Shown piece after piece: positions 1 through 9,179 of a stretch of DNA of 64,000 nt (within the stretch, counting starts at the first letter, position 1; each line of letters starts with the position of its first letter). The notes beneath the pieces are model-generated. The model did no database searches and was not told the DNA's origin. It saw only the letters and a list, made by a program, of their open reading frames with translations. A program made the translations under genes and the position numbers. Source of the stretch: Fonsecaea monophora (taxonomy: Eukaryota > Ascomycota > Eurotiomycetes > Chaetothyriales > Herpotrichiellaceae); NCBI RefSeq assembly GCF_001642475.1, contig NW_019173936.1:496001-560000 (forward strand), given 5' to 3'.

Positions 1-426
1 CATCTGAATTCGAGGTCTTTGGCTGCCGCATTGGTATATAACCTTGCGAGCTGGTCCCATAATGAGCGGATGCATGCACACAACTCTCAACCTCCGTCCC
101 CCGAGACAACCGCGGAAGAGGGGGGAGCAGTGAGCGACGACCTCGCAGCCGCTTTGTTGGAGAGCATCTCGTCTTTGCCAACACTCACTCCTGTCCCAAA
201 ACCGGCACCTTCGGGCGGCGGTAGTGTCAAAGACACCCTGCACGCCCTTCTCCTCGCTCTGGGCATGCTCCTCTACTCCGCTCCAGCTGGAGATATGCTT
301 TGGGACCTGTGTCGGGCGATGGAGCTCGGGGATGTTTTGGAGGAGCTGGGCAAGAGGGACGATTGTAAAGGAGAGGCCCTGTTGAAGGATGTCGGGGAGC
401 AACTATTGGGCAAAGGTGGGTTTTGA
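1..426 (+). CDS. C-terminal part of a PUL-domain protein (5' end outside window)
   Basis: The reading frame is open from base 1 to a stop ending at 426, so only the C-terminal ~141 residues are present. The visible part has the helical, leucine-rich character of the end of a PUL (PLAP/Ufd3/Lub1) domain: an ALVYNLAS segment near the start, a LLLALGMLLYSAP segment in the middle and a WDLCRAMEL segment near the end. In filamentous fungi such C-termini occur in proteins that combine a PPPDE desumoylating-peptidase domain, a thioredoxin domain and PUL; PUL is known to bind Cdc48/p97. Which of those domains lie upstream cannot be seen. Assignment rests on pattern recognition alone. Confidence 0.6.
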   Translation, partial: HLNSRSLAAALVYNLASWSHNERMHAHNSQPPSPETTAEEGGAVSDDLAAALLESISSLPTLTPVPKPAPSGGGSVKDTLHALLLALGMLLYSAPAGDMLWDLCRAMELGDVLEELGKRDDCKGEALLKDVGEQLLGKGGF

Positions 427-845
427 CTGCTGAGTGAAATTATGGGAGATCATTAGACATACCATCGGCGGCGGAGTGTTTGAATTCACTTGTTAGACAG
501 AAGATAGAAGAAGACGACGGACTCGAGGAGAGGAAGGCGGATAGATCGCTAGCTGTGACAATCATTGACAAGAAGCGATCGCTCTGCGTTATGCGCGCAA
601 GTCAAAGTTCTATGTATCATTCTAGACCCTATGAGCGAGTTTGCGCAGGGCTTTCGATCCCGGTCTATGTATACATTGAAGAGGCAAACGGCGTCAAATC
701 TTACACCATAACGCAATATAAATCATGCTGAACCATGTCCTGTTGCACCCATCCCGGTCAAGACCATGTAGAACCCATCCCCGAGACCATCAAGCAATAT
801 TAGAAATCTCACAATGCGCCTCCGGATGATGGCACCTTTGTGGTG
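427..845. other. Intergenic, convergent 3' ends
   Basis: This is the 419-base gap between the ends of two convergent genes (PUL protein and GDPase). Short open frames here show no recognisable protein character. I see no repeat or RNA gene. Confidence 0.6.
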
Positions 846-2564
846 TCACGTAACCTCTTTGATGCGACACTGCCAACCACTCTCCTTCTCCAGCAGCGGC
901 AAACTCGCGCCCAAACACCATCCCAGTTCGTTGCCCTTGATCTTCTTTGCAATCTTAACCTCTCTATCAATAGGCATTTCATAGCCTGTGTGCAACAGCG
1001 CCGACATAAAATTCAAATCCAAACACCACTCGGGCCTCTCGCGGAGATCGTCCAGGGCACCCTCGATTCCGGCAAACGCATCCCACGATTCTTCTCCGCC
1101 GCAGACTCTGGCGGTCAGATCTTGTAGTTCGCGCAGAGTAAATGATTCAGGCATACCCAAGTCGTGCGTGCGGTCATAGAAGTACGAGAAGATGTAAACA
1201 TCCTCCCTAGCAAAGGTCTTTTCGAGAGACGGTTGATGCACGCCGTTGAAGGAGCAAGGGGCTAGCGTGCATGCTTTGTCTTTGTACAGAATGGCTTCGG
1301 CGAGGGCTCGACATTGAGCTGGGATAGCGTCGGCGGGACCCTCCATTATCACTGTATGTTCTCCTGACAATGGGTGATCCGCAGGCATCTCGACAACGAC
1401 TTTCTTCTGTACTCCAGGAGTGATGCAGCTATTCGGGATTGGCTTGCTGAGCCACGCCTTGGAATCGGGGTTCTGTTTGTGCATGCGATCGAGGACTAGC
1501 TGGTGCAAGGCCTTCCGCGCAGACATGAGCCCATAGCCAAGATGGGAATGCTGATATAGCTCAAATTCTCGCCCTCCAAACTTGAGGTTGTACTTGTGGT
1601 CCCCTTCTTCCATTTTCTGGGGCATGCCTCCATGCGGACTGTTCTTAAAAGTTGGCTGGAAGACAATCTGAGTTGAGCCACCCCCGAGGTCGAAAATGGC
1701 TGCGGTTGGAGTGTCATCGGGTCCCCCAATCTTGCCCAACAGATAGTTGGTAGTGATCCAGGCAAAGACGCCTTCGTCCTCCCCTTTCATGATTTCCACC
1801 CCGCCCTTTTCGCGAGACACTACAGGGAAGGGGTAATGGGTCTCCAACCTGTGCCGAACAGCTTCGAGGATCTTAGCGCTCATCTCATCTCCCAGCAGTC
1901 GCAGACCAGCAGTCGCTTTGACTGCGACAGGCGTGCATGATTTGTATTCATTTGGCACCGAGGTCATGGCGACTTCCATGAGAGGGTCAAGACTCCTGGC
2001 AGCACCTTCGGCATCTGTCTTGTATGAACTCAATCCCGAACCCTCCGGCCTCTTTTCAGTCATCTTGAACTCTTCGTTCTCTAGTTCCGGTGTTGGCCCA
2101 CAGTTGTTGAATTTGTAGACATGAATTCTGCTGCCCGTGCTGCCTGCGTCGATCATGATTGCGTACTGCACAAGAGGCCTGGACGGATCATAAGGCTTCG
2201 TGCACCTCGAGGTAGGAGAATTGGCCGGAGTGTACACATCTGGGACAGAACCATACGTGGCCTCATTTCCTCCTGAAAGGAACCAGTACAGGACTATGAT
2301 CAGAGCGAGGACTCCTCCTGTCTTGAAGTAACGAGCCTGGCGACTTTGAGTCATCCAGGCGTTATGAACGGACTCCAGGATGGATGGTTGGCTTGCGCCC
2401 GAGCCGCTGGTTTGTCGATTTGTTTTCTCGAAGGGGTCCCAGGGGGTGTTGTTGACTGTTGCGCGAGGAAGTCCGCCACTAACAGACCGGCGCCGAGGGG
2501 AGGAAGTAAAAGGAACGTATGACCAGATGCCGGATCGGTCTGAAGTTTTGGCCCAAGAGGACAT
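846..2564 (-). CDS. GDA1: Golgi guanosine-diphosphatase (GDA1/CD39 family)
   Basis: A single-exon gene of 572 codons. The apyrase-conserved regions are all visible: ACR1 with DAGSTGSR near residues 139-146, ACR2 with ATAGLRLLG, ACR3 with EGVFAWI and ACR4 with DLGGGSTQIVF. One hydrophobic segment around residues 83-97 follows a basic, Ser-rich cytosolic tail, giving the type II topology of Golgi GDPases. The family hydrolyses GDP (and UDP) released by Golgi glycosyltransferases to GMP, which drives GDP-mannose import for mannosylation. The frame extends 16 codons upstream to an ATG at 2612, but that extension is hydrophobic and would bury the cytosolic tail, so the ATG at 2564 is preferred. 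It is divergent from the IF3 gene, with 231 bases between starts. Confidence 0.93.
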   Translation of the reverse strand: MSSWAKTSDRSGIWSYVPFTSSPRRRSVSGGLPRATVNNTPWDPFEKTNRQTSGSGASQPSILESVHNAWMTQSRQARYFKTGGVLALIIVLYWFLSGGNEATYGSVPDVYTPANSPTSRCTKPYDPSRPLVQYAIMIDAGSTGSRIHVYKFNNCGPTPELENEEFKMTEKRPEGSGLSSYKTDAEGAARSLDPLMEVAMTSVPNEYKSCTPVAVKATAGLRLLGDEMSAKILEAVRHRLETHYPFPVVSREKGGVEIMKGEDEGVFAWITTNYLLGKIGGPDDTPTAAIFDLGGGSTQIVFQPTFKNSPHGGMPQKMEEGDHKYNLKFGGREFELYQHSHLGYGLMSARKALHQLVLDRMHKQNPDSKAWLSKPIPNSCITPGVQKKVVVEMPADHPLSGEHTVIMEGPADAIPAQCRALAEAILYKDKACTLAPCSFNGVHQPSLEKTFAREDVYIFSYFYDRTHDLGMPESFTLRELQDLTARVCGGEESWDAFAGIEGALDDLRERPEWCLDLNFMSALLHTGYEMPIDREVKIAKKIKGNELGWCLGASLPLLEKESGWQCRIKEVT

Positions 2565-2795
2565 GGAAGTCGGCGAAACCGAGTGGAATAGAAGGAAAAG
2601 GGGAATGAACAATTTGAAAATCGGTCGTCAATACTTGCGGATGGACGCAGGCCCGTCCGTCAATGCGGAGAAATTTATGAGGCTAACGTATTATTTGCCG
2701 CGCGTCGAAGCGTTGGGGTTGCAAGTGACGAGATTCGAGCTGGGACTATTGCAGTATTCCCTCTTTCCTTAGCAGTATACCTCGATTGACACTGG

Positions 2796-3494
2796 ATGCG
2801 GCCATCTTTATTATTTGGTCGACCGCTCTTGCGGGCTTTCGCTCCTGTTCAACGCTGTCATCTGCCGCTGCAAAGATACTTCGTGGCCACTCCCAGCAGG
2901 CTGGCAGTTGACCAACGGCGTGTCGCTGGCAAAATTGAAATCAAAACCATCGACGACAAAATTGCCGCCTTCACACTGAACGAAAAGATCCAGTCCCCTA
3001 AAGTTCAACTCAAAGGCCCTGATGGGAAGCTCTCTGAACCCCAGTCGCTCTACAAATTGCTCGATTCGATCGACCGCTCCACTCAATATGTCCTACAAAT
3101 GAACAAGCCCGCAGAAGGCGACATGCCTATTGTGCAGATTGTCACACGCGCGGATCTAATTCAGAGGATAAATCGTCAGGAGGACTTGTTGAAGAATCAG
3201 AAACGATTGGAGAAGGAGAAGAGGCCGAAACAGTTGGAGCTCAATTGGGCCATCAGCGCCAACGACCTCCAGCTCAAGATGAAGCAAATGCAAGAGTTTC
3301 TAAAGAAGGGGAAGAAGGTCGAGCTATTATTGGCAAACAAGAGACACCAGAGGAAAGCCTCGCACGCGGAAGCAGAGGCGTTGCTGAAGACGGTCAGAGA
3401 AAAGATCGAGGAAGCTGGTGCCGCCGAAATTGTGCCAATGGAGGGCGCAATCCTCAAGCAGGCTCTCTTGACGGTCAAGATGCGCGGAAGTTGA
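2796..3494 (+). CDS. Mitochondrial translation initiation factor IF-3
   Basis: Single exon, 232 aa. The first ~35 residues are rich in Arg, Leu, Ser and Phe and lack acidic residues, as in a mitochondrial presequence. The body has IF3 order: an N-terminal NEKIQSP segment with the LKGPDGKLSEPQSLYKLLDSID stretch, a charged linker helix around residues 125-150, and a C-terminal domain containing LNWAISANDLQLKMKQ and a KKVELLLANKRHQRKAS loop. IF3 binds the small mitochondrial ribosomal subunit and helps start-codon selection; the fungal counterpart is Aim23. Fungal IF3s are very divergent, so the family is clear but one-to-one orthology is inferred. Confidence 0.85.
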   Translation: MRPSLLFGRPLLRAFAPVQRCHLPLQRYFVATPSRLAVDQRRVAGKIEIKTIDDKIAAFTLNEKIQSPKVQLKGPDGKLSEPQSLYKLLDSIDRSTQYVLQMNKPAEGDMPIVQIVTRADLIQRINRQEDLLKNQKRLEKEKRPKQLELNWAISANDLQLKMKQMQEFLKKGKKVELLLANKRHQRKASHAEAEALLKTVREKIEEAGAAEIVPMEGAILKQALLTVKMRGS

Positions 3495-3948
3495 ACAAAG
3501 ATTCATCCAAGAACCGCCTGAGCTGGCGCACAGGGCTTGCTCTGAGCTTGGCCCAGACATCAGAGTGTCTGTTGGCTGAGTCCAGAGGCAATCGCATGCT
3601 TGTTTAGCCCTTCTATATCGACATCATGAAGACAGCTGGGTATCTGGAACAGATTGCCGAAGACTCCCATTGCTGGTTGTCATTTACGTCGTCTACGACC
3701 AGCGAGTTTTGCAGAACTTGACACAACGATAGGATGTCTTCATCCGCCTGGCCGTCGATATGAGTCCTGCCTGGGTGAGCAGTCCTCTAACAGGCCGGCT
3801 GCCGGAACCAGGTTCCAAGATTTTGTGCCATGATAAACAACTGTAAAGATACATAAAACACGACACTGAAGGCTATCTTGCCTGGGTACATCATTTGTCG
3901 TAAACTCATCAAGAAGTAACTGTACATACACTAACCATCTCCTTCGTT
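3495..3948. other. Intergenic, convergent 3' ends
   Basis: A gap between the convergent IF3 and zinc-transporter genes. I see only probable 3' untranslated sequence and no convincing coding frame. Confidence 0.6.
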
Positions 3949-5444
3949 TCACGTAGTCATTCCCACCCATGCCTGAGGACTCATGAAGTGGCTATGACTC
4001 GCACTCATGGCCGTGTCTACTTCGACTTTGAACTGGACGCTCACCTCCCATTTTTGCCCACTACTCCCTAACCCGTATCCGCCGCTGAGTTTGTTTCGGA
4101 TAATACTCGTGATTCGCTCCCTCAGCTTCACCAGGTTCTCTTCGCTGCCGACGACTCGGAGTCGCAGATTCGCCATGCCTGTTCCATAGTGTGCCTGCCA
4201 GAACTTGGCCTGTTCGACTGCCCGCACCAAGGGATCGGATTCAATTGTCGCCACGACTTCGGACAAAGCACAGGCGGATTTCGAGGGCAGAGACATTAAA
4301 AGCATCGAGCCCACATTGCGACCCAGGTGAAAGCCCAGAAACAGCATGGAAAAGGCGATGCTCAGTGACAGTGCCTTATCCATCCACTCATAGGTATGTA
4401 GGTCGAGGAGAGGCAGTAGCAGCACAGTTGCCGAACAAGACAGCGTCAGAAAGTGGCAGGGGTTGCTGAGGAGGGATGGCAGATTCTCCATGGCGGCGAA
4501 GCGCATCGCCTTACCAATTCGTGCGTGATTCTGCAGACCAACGGCGGATATCAACGTTGCGACAAGAGCCAGTATCGCCGTCACGTCGACCGTACCGGCT
4601 GTGACTTGCTCATGGGCGTGTGGATGGTGGGGTTCGTGCCCAATGCCTTCCAAGGCGTGCTTCGCATTGTGGGAGATCAGATCAAAGCCAAAGAAAATCA
4701 GCAGGACAGACAACGCGAATCCAGCGATAACTTCCATTCGCTGCAAACCAAACGGATGCCGCACGCTCGAGCGTCCCCATACTTCGAAATTGGAAAGGAC
4801 CTCCACGAATACACACAACAATGCTCCCAAAGAGTCGTAGAAGATCAAGTGCGAAAGAGCTTCCATAGCAGACGAACCATGCGAGTTCCACGCCGTGTAG
4901 CCTGCAATGGCCATGTGGCATATGCTCCAGTAAAAGCGAACTTTTTGATCTTTTGTCATGCTAGCCCGACACTCCGCAAAGGTAGGAATCGGCAGTGAAT
5001 TGGGCAGGGCTAAGGGTGCCCTTTGAGGAGGTTCGAGGAAGATTTGGTGTGAGACGCTGCTGTGCTTGTACTTATGGCCACGCCGCTGGCCGATATTCTA
5101 CATGGATACCAGTTAGTAACCTTTAGGTACGCTCAAGAGGTATCTGGGCAGCCACGAACAGATTTGATCACTGGTGACTTGGCCAATGTTGACGGCTGGA
5201 AGTTGAAGGGTCCTGCTCCATCTCCTGTTATATTCCCACCAGCCGTTTGTTTCTCAGGAGTCGTCGGAAGGAATGCGCCTCCGGAAGGGGGCATGTATTC
5301 GGGGTCGTACTGGTGTGGCGACAGTGACTTCGGGTCATATGGAGGATCTAGATCGAATACTGCGGGTTTCTGAGGGGAGGATGTCTCGTCAGGTGGTGGT
5401 GTGGGTGTTCGAGGAGGTAGAGGAATGGGCATTGTATTGGCCAT
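3949..5444 (-). CDS. Zrg17-like cation diffusion facilitator (ER zinc transporter subunit)
   Basis: Two exons: 5160..5444 and 3949..5097, with an intron at 5098..5159; the product is 477 aa. Exon 1 encodes a Pro/Ser-rich cytosolic tail. The join restores a conserved-looking stretch (HKYKHSSVSHQIFLEPP) just before the first membrane helix, which supports it. About six hydrophobic segments follow, with FYDSLGALLCVFVEV and RHPFGLQRMEVIAG resembling CDF helix 2 and the following loop, and a His-rich loop (HEPHHPHAHE). The C-terminal cytosolic domain ends the protein. In yeast, Zrg17 pairs with Msc2 to load zinc into the ER and secretory pathway. The intron uses a weak donor (GTTCGT) but a good branch (ACTAAC) and acceptor. 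It is divergent from the Dsc E3 gene. Confidence 0.85.
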
Positions 5445-5784
5445 GCTGACTCAGGGTCCCGTGTCCCTCGGGGAGGAGCAGCTATACAGGCTTGGAATGC
5501 AACAGTGGTGTCTGCGCCTTGTGTACGCCGTAAGTGCTAGGCGGGGTCCATGGTCTGAGAGACCAACGCGTTGCAAGAGTTTGGGTTGGGCTCCCGTGGC
5601 TCTTCGACTCCGTGTTCGACTGGGTGGACAGAAGCGGCTGAAAGGGGAAACCTCGGCTACCGGATAAACTGATATTCCGACCACGCGTGTTCTCTCTCTC
5701 ACGACACCTCATCATCCACGGTCCATCTCAAACATTATCAAAGTTGAACTCTGCGATGAGTCGCAGAAGATCACAACCCGGTGG
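5445..5784. promoter_or_regulatory. Shared divergent promoter region (Zrg17-like / Dsc E3 ligase)
   Basis: There are 340 bases between the start codons of two divergently transcribed secretory-pathway genes. Both promoters and both 5' leaders must lie here. A short upstream ORF overlapping the Dsc gene start begins at 5756. I cannot name transcription-factor sites with confidence. Confidence 0.5.
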
Positions 5785-5812
5785 ATGGAGAGTCCACGGG
5801 TCGCACTGTTGA
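5756..5812 (+). promoter_or_regulatory. Upstream ORF overlapping the Dsc E3 ligase start
   Basis: An ATG at 5756 opens an 18-codon frame that ends with TGA at 5812, out of frame with the main ATG at 5785 and overlapping it by 28 bases. If the transcript starts upstream of 5756, scanning ribosomes would meet this ATG first, so the main frame would rely on leaky scanning or a transcript start between 5758 and 5785. The arrangement is seen directly; any regulatory role is inference. Confidence 0.4.
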
Positions 5813-8037
5813 TTATTTTACTTATTTTCGTCTTCCTCACCCCAGAACAGCCTGCGCGACGCTTGCGCCAAATCGACGCGGATCGTATCGAGGATGAGCG
5901 CCGAGCAGGACTTGATGTTCTGGCAAACTCAACTTATGGTCAACTCAACCCAAAGGCAGATAGGTGGTTGAACCTGACAGGCTTCCGAGAAGCTGATGGC
6001 TACAAATGGGATTCCCTATCACTTGCGCAGGACCTGAGCCAGGGCCAGTTTGACACCAATTGGGATGGGATCGATGTGACCGATGACTTGCCCATCTTCC
6101 AGAGGGTCACAGGGGAGATTCGCGGCAAGTTTCACCGAAACGATATCTCTGGCATCTCCCCAGTCATCAACCTGACGGCCCTGGACCCGAGAGTCGACTA
6201 CTTTACACCCAGATTCGAAAGGAATATCACCGAGCATGAAGGCGAGCTTAGCCTGTCCATCTACGATTCCCATGAGAGGCTCTTCCGAGAAGCTTCCTCG
6301 ATCCAAGCAGACATTTACATTTGGACAGACTCCTCCCCTGGCAATGGTTGGCAGGCCAAGCTCCATGGTGTTCATCTGGCTTCGGGCCAGATCATCATGT
6401 CGACAACTTCCTCCAAGTTCGATTCTCTCCCTGCTCTTCCACATTTTGCCCTGGCAGCCGACGCCTTTGGCGCATCAGTGCCTGTGATGAACAAAACGGT
6501 GCACAAAATGTGGGATAAAACGTTCGATGATGGAGCCGATGGACTTGCATTTGCCCCTCAGTGCGAGCTCATCGTCTGGCTGCAGCCAATACCATATAGG
6601 TTTCCAAGTCTCGATTCGACAAGAGCCGCTGACTTCCTGCATCGAGTCGAACAGGAGCTTTCTGATCCGGACGGGGCTCCTGTTGGAAAACCTCCACCAC
6701 TAAGTTTTTCAGCCGTGGTTTTCTCCCCAGACTGCGGCTACATCCTGTCATCTCCCGCGATATTTGGACCAAAGGTTGAGACATACTGGACTCTGGCACA
6801 GCGCTTGCTGTTCGCGTACGTCATCTCTATTGGAATGCAGATTGCGCTTCTCAAGCGTCAGATGGAAAAGGCTTCGACTCCCTCGACCCGGAGCCGCATC
6901 GCTTTCCAGAGCATTGTCATTGCTGCTCTGGGTGATGGCCTGCTCTTGTTTGCGCTTATGGCCCTACTCATGATAGATGATGCGGCCTTCTTGATGGTTG
7001 CAGCGGCTGCCTACTTGGCCTGCATACACGTGGCCTTTCTGGAGGTCAAGTTCGTCTTTGACATATGGACGGTCCAAGTCGGCGACCCTGCACGTGCGGA
7101 ACAGGAGCGTCAACAGAGGACGGCCACAACCCCAGCAGCTGCACCAGCTCCCGCAACGACAGACGTGCGGACATCAAGCGCTGACGGCGCTGTTGGCCTG
7201 CCACTTCCAGTCACCGCTCCAAGGCCTGAAGGGGCCACTCCAGTGATTGTGCCCTCCGATCAGGGCAATCCTGTGCCAGTAGAGATTCCGAGCCCGCGAG
7301 CGTCATTCGCCGCCATCTACAGCCGATTCTACTTCTCACTCGTCATGCTGATGTTCTTCTCCCTTTGGGCGACGACATGGCCAAGAAGCTTACGGTCGGC
7401 CTATGCCAATCTCTTGGTATTCTGTTACTTCTCCTACTGGTGGCCTCAGATCTATCGCAATGCAATGCGTAATTGTCGAAAGGCTTTGAGCTGGGAGTAT
7501 GTGGTCGGAACAAGTATTCTCCGCGCAGTGCCGATTCTGTACTGGTATTTCGCCGACAACAACCTCCTTGCGATCGATACAAGTCCGACCGCAGCTGTCG
7601 TCTTGCTGAGCTGGTTATGGCTTCAGGTTGCTCTTCTTGCCAGCCAACAGTTCCTGGGACCTCGCCTTCTCGTGCGAGATTCCTGGTGCCCGCCAGCTTA
7701 CGACTACCACCCTCTGCTTCGCGAGGATGACGTTGAAGCGAATGGAATGTCCATTGGGCGGCTCGCTTCCGCGTCTGAAGCCAAAGACAAAGACGACAGA
7801 ACGCGCAAGGTGTTTGATTGCGCCATTTGTATGAACGAGATCGACGTACCTGTTCTGTCCAAGGCAGATAATGCCAGTGGAAGACCTCTCACCAGAGGTA
7901 CCGGGGTGGCTTGGCTTGAGCAGAGAAACTATATGGTGACGCCTTGCAGGCATATTTTTCACGCCGAATGTCTCGAGGGTTGGATGAATCTGAGGCTTGT
8001 CTGTCCCGTATGCAGAGAAGCCCTGCCTCCACTTTGA
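5785..8037 (+). CDS. dscA: Dsc/Tul1 transmembrane RING E3 ubiquitin ligase
   Basis: Single exon, 750 aa. It starts with a signal-anchor-like hydrophobic stretch (residues 7-18). A long luminal domain follows with several N-glycosylation sequons (NLT, NIT, NKT) and a conserved aromatic character. About seven hydrophobic helices lie between residues ~335 and ~640, interrupted by a Pro/Ala/Thr-rich loop. The C-terminus is a RING-H2 finger (about residues 678-748) with CAIC, then PCRHIFHAEC and CPVC. This architecture is that of yeast Tul1, fission yeast Dsc1 and Aspergillus DscA, the catalytic subunit of the Golgi Dsc complex that ubiquitylates membrane proteins and, in many fungi, triggers SREBP cleavage under low oxygen. 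The RING holds an insertion of about 30 residues between the first and second cysteine pairs. Confidence 0.93.
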   Translation: MESPRVALLIILLIFVFLTPEQPARRLRQIDADRIEDERRAGLDVLANSTYGQLNPKADRWLNLTGFREADGYKWDSLSLAQDLSQGQFDTNWDGIDVTDDLPIFQRVTGEIRGKFHRNDISGISPVINLTALDPRVDYFTPRFERNITEHEGELSLSIYDSHERLFREASSIQADIYIWTDSSPGNGWQAKLHGVHLASGQIIMSTTSSKFDSLPALPHFALAADAFGASVPVMNKTVHKMWDKTFDDGADGLAFAPQCELIVWLQPIPYRFPSLDSTRAADFLHRVEQELSDPDGAPVGKPPPLSFSAVVFSPDCGYILSSPAIFGPKVETYWTLAQRLLFAYVISIGMQIALLKRQMEKASTPSTRSRIAFQSIVIAALGDGLLLFALMALLMIDDAAFLMVAAAAYLACIHVAFLEVKFVFDIWTVQVGDPARAEQERQQRTATTPAAAPAPATTDVRTSSADGAVGLPLPVTAPRPEGATPVIVPSDQGNPVPVEIPSPRASFAAIYSRFYFSLVMLMFFSLWATTWPRSLRSAYANLLVFCYFSYWWPQIYRNAMRNCRKALSWEYVVGTSILRAVPILYWYFADNNLLAIDTSPTAAVVLLSWLWLQVALLASQQFLGPRLLVRDSWCPPAYDYHPLLREDDVEANGMSIGRLASASEAKDKDDRTRKVFDCAICMNEIDVPVLSKADNASGRPLTRGTGVAWLEQRNYMVTPCRHIFHAECLEGWMNLRLVCPVCREALPPL

Positions 8038-9179
8038 TACCTGGGCAATGTCCACTTTTGTACACAACATGGGTCATCCTTTGATACGTTGATTTTCATG
8101 CGACGTTCACCTGGTCCTTTGTTCCACATAAAAAAATCTTTTGCCCTGTGTGGCCCGGGATGCGATGCTCTTGTCGGAAACAAGTGGAGATCTGAAATTT
8201 GAGCAAGTCAACTTTTGGTGGAACGAACCCCGAGATGAACGCCGAGATTGTCCGCCCTTTGAGATTGACAAGATTGTAACGATCCCGAGAGGGAATGATA
8301 TCTTCGTTCCCATACATGCGTCAGCCGAGAAACTGCTGAACAACCGGATCAACTTGTCAGTTTTTTAATCAGCTCCAGTCTCAGGCGCTCGACGCAACTT
8401 CCCGCGCATATCCCGTCATGCGATCCGCCACAGGATCCCGAGTCCACAAGTCAGACTGGCGACTTTGTGACAAGTGCTTAGCCGTGTAAATTTGCGTGAT
8501 TTCGAAACGGAAACTGGAATGCTGCGGCAGAGTGCCATTACTACTTACTACGGGCTGTGTAAAGTTGAGATAGGGTGTGTACTTTGAGAGCGCGGGTGCA
8601 GGAAGAATACATGGAGATGACTTGAGGGGTTAAGACGGGGGCAACAGCTAACAGGCAATAGACCCTTTAGTGACTGGGTTCTGGGATACGGGATACATTT
8701 CCCTCGTTCTCAGCTGAGTGTGTCTACAAGGGCGTGGACTAAACGTGCTGTTTACGCTAATTCAAATGACAAATATTACTTACTATGAATGGAGGTTTTC
8801 TGAGATTATAGGCACTCTTACCTATCTCTTAGCTATAAGTCAGATCTAATAGGCGGCCGCCTAACCTATATTCCCAGTCTCGTTAGGTGCTGTAGGCGTT
8901 GAGTATTAAGCTCCGATATCTCCGGGGGCTGTTATAAGGAGCGACGAAAATAAAGTCCATCGTCTTTTGATCAGCTTGTTATCCTCTTACTAGCGTTAAT
9001 AATACGTTTGGTGCGCGCCTCGGTACGCATAGAATTCCGACGAGCGAGAAACCCTAGGTTCCTCGTACCTTCATTCTTTTCTCCATTCAGATGTAGTATT
9101 ACTATCCTCTATCGATGGCTCCGTTGTGGCCACATTGCAATGTGAATTCGGTCACCGGCGACAGCACCTTGAGTGGGTT
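8038..9179. other. Gene-poor intergenic stretch with a decayed repeat
   Basis: The first ~330 bases are likely the 3' region of the Dsc gene. From about 8560 the sequence becomes AT-rich and stop-dense in all frames. It contains the most decayed copy of a dispersed repeat at about 8760-8900 and a perfect 14-base palindrome at 8850-8863. No gene is supported. Confidence 0.6.
8760..8900 (-). repeat. Highly decayed copy of a dispersed repeat (copy C)
   Basis: Read on the minus strand, this stretch aligns loosely with the relic at 27696-27917, sharing blocks such as a GGCGGC run, an AGATC-centred block, GATAGG and TATAAT in the same order and spacing. Stops occur throughout. The match was made by eye and is much weaker than between the other two copies, so it should be treated as tentative. 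Confidence 0.35.
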
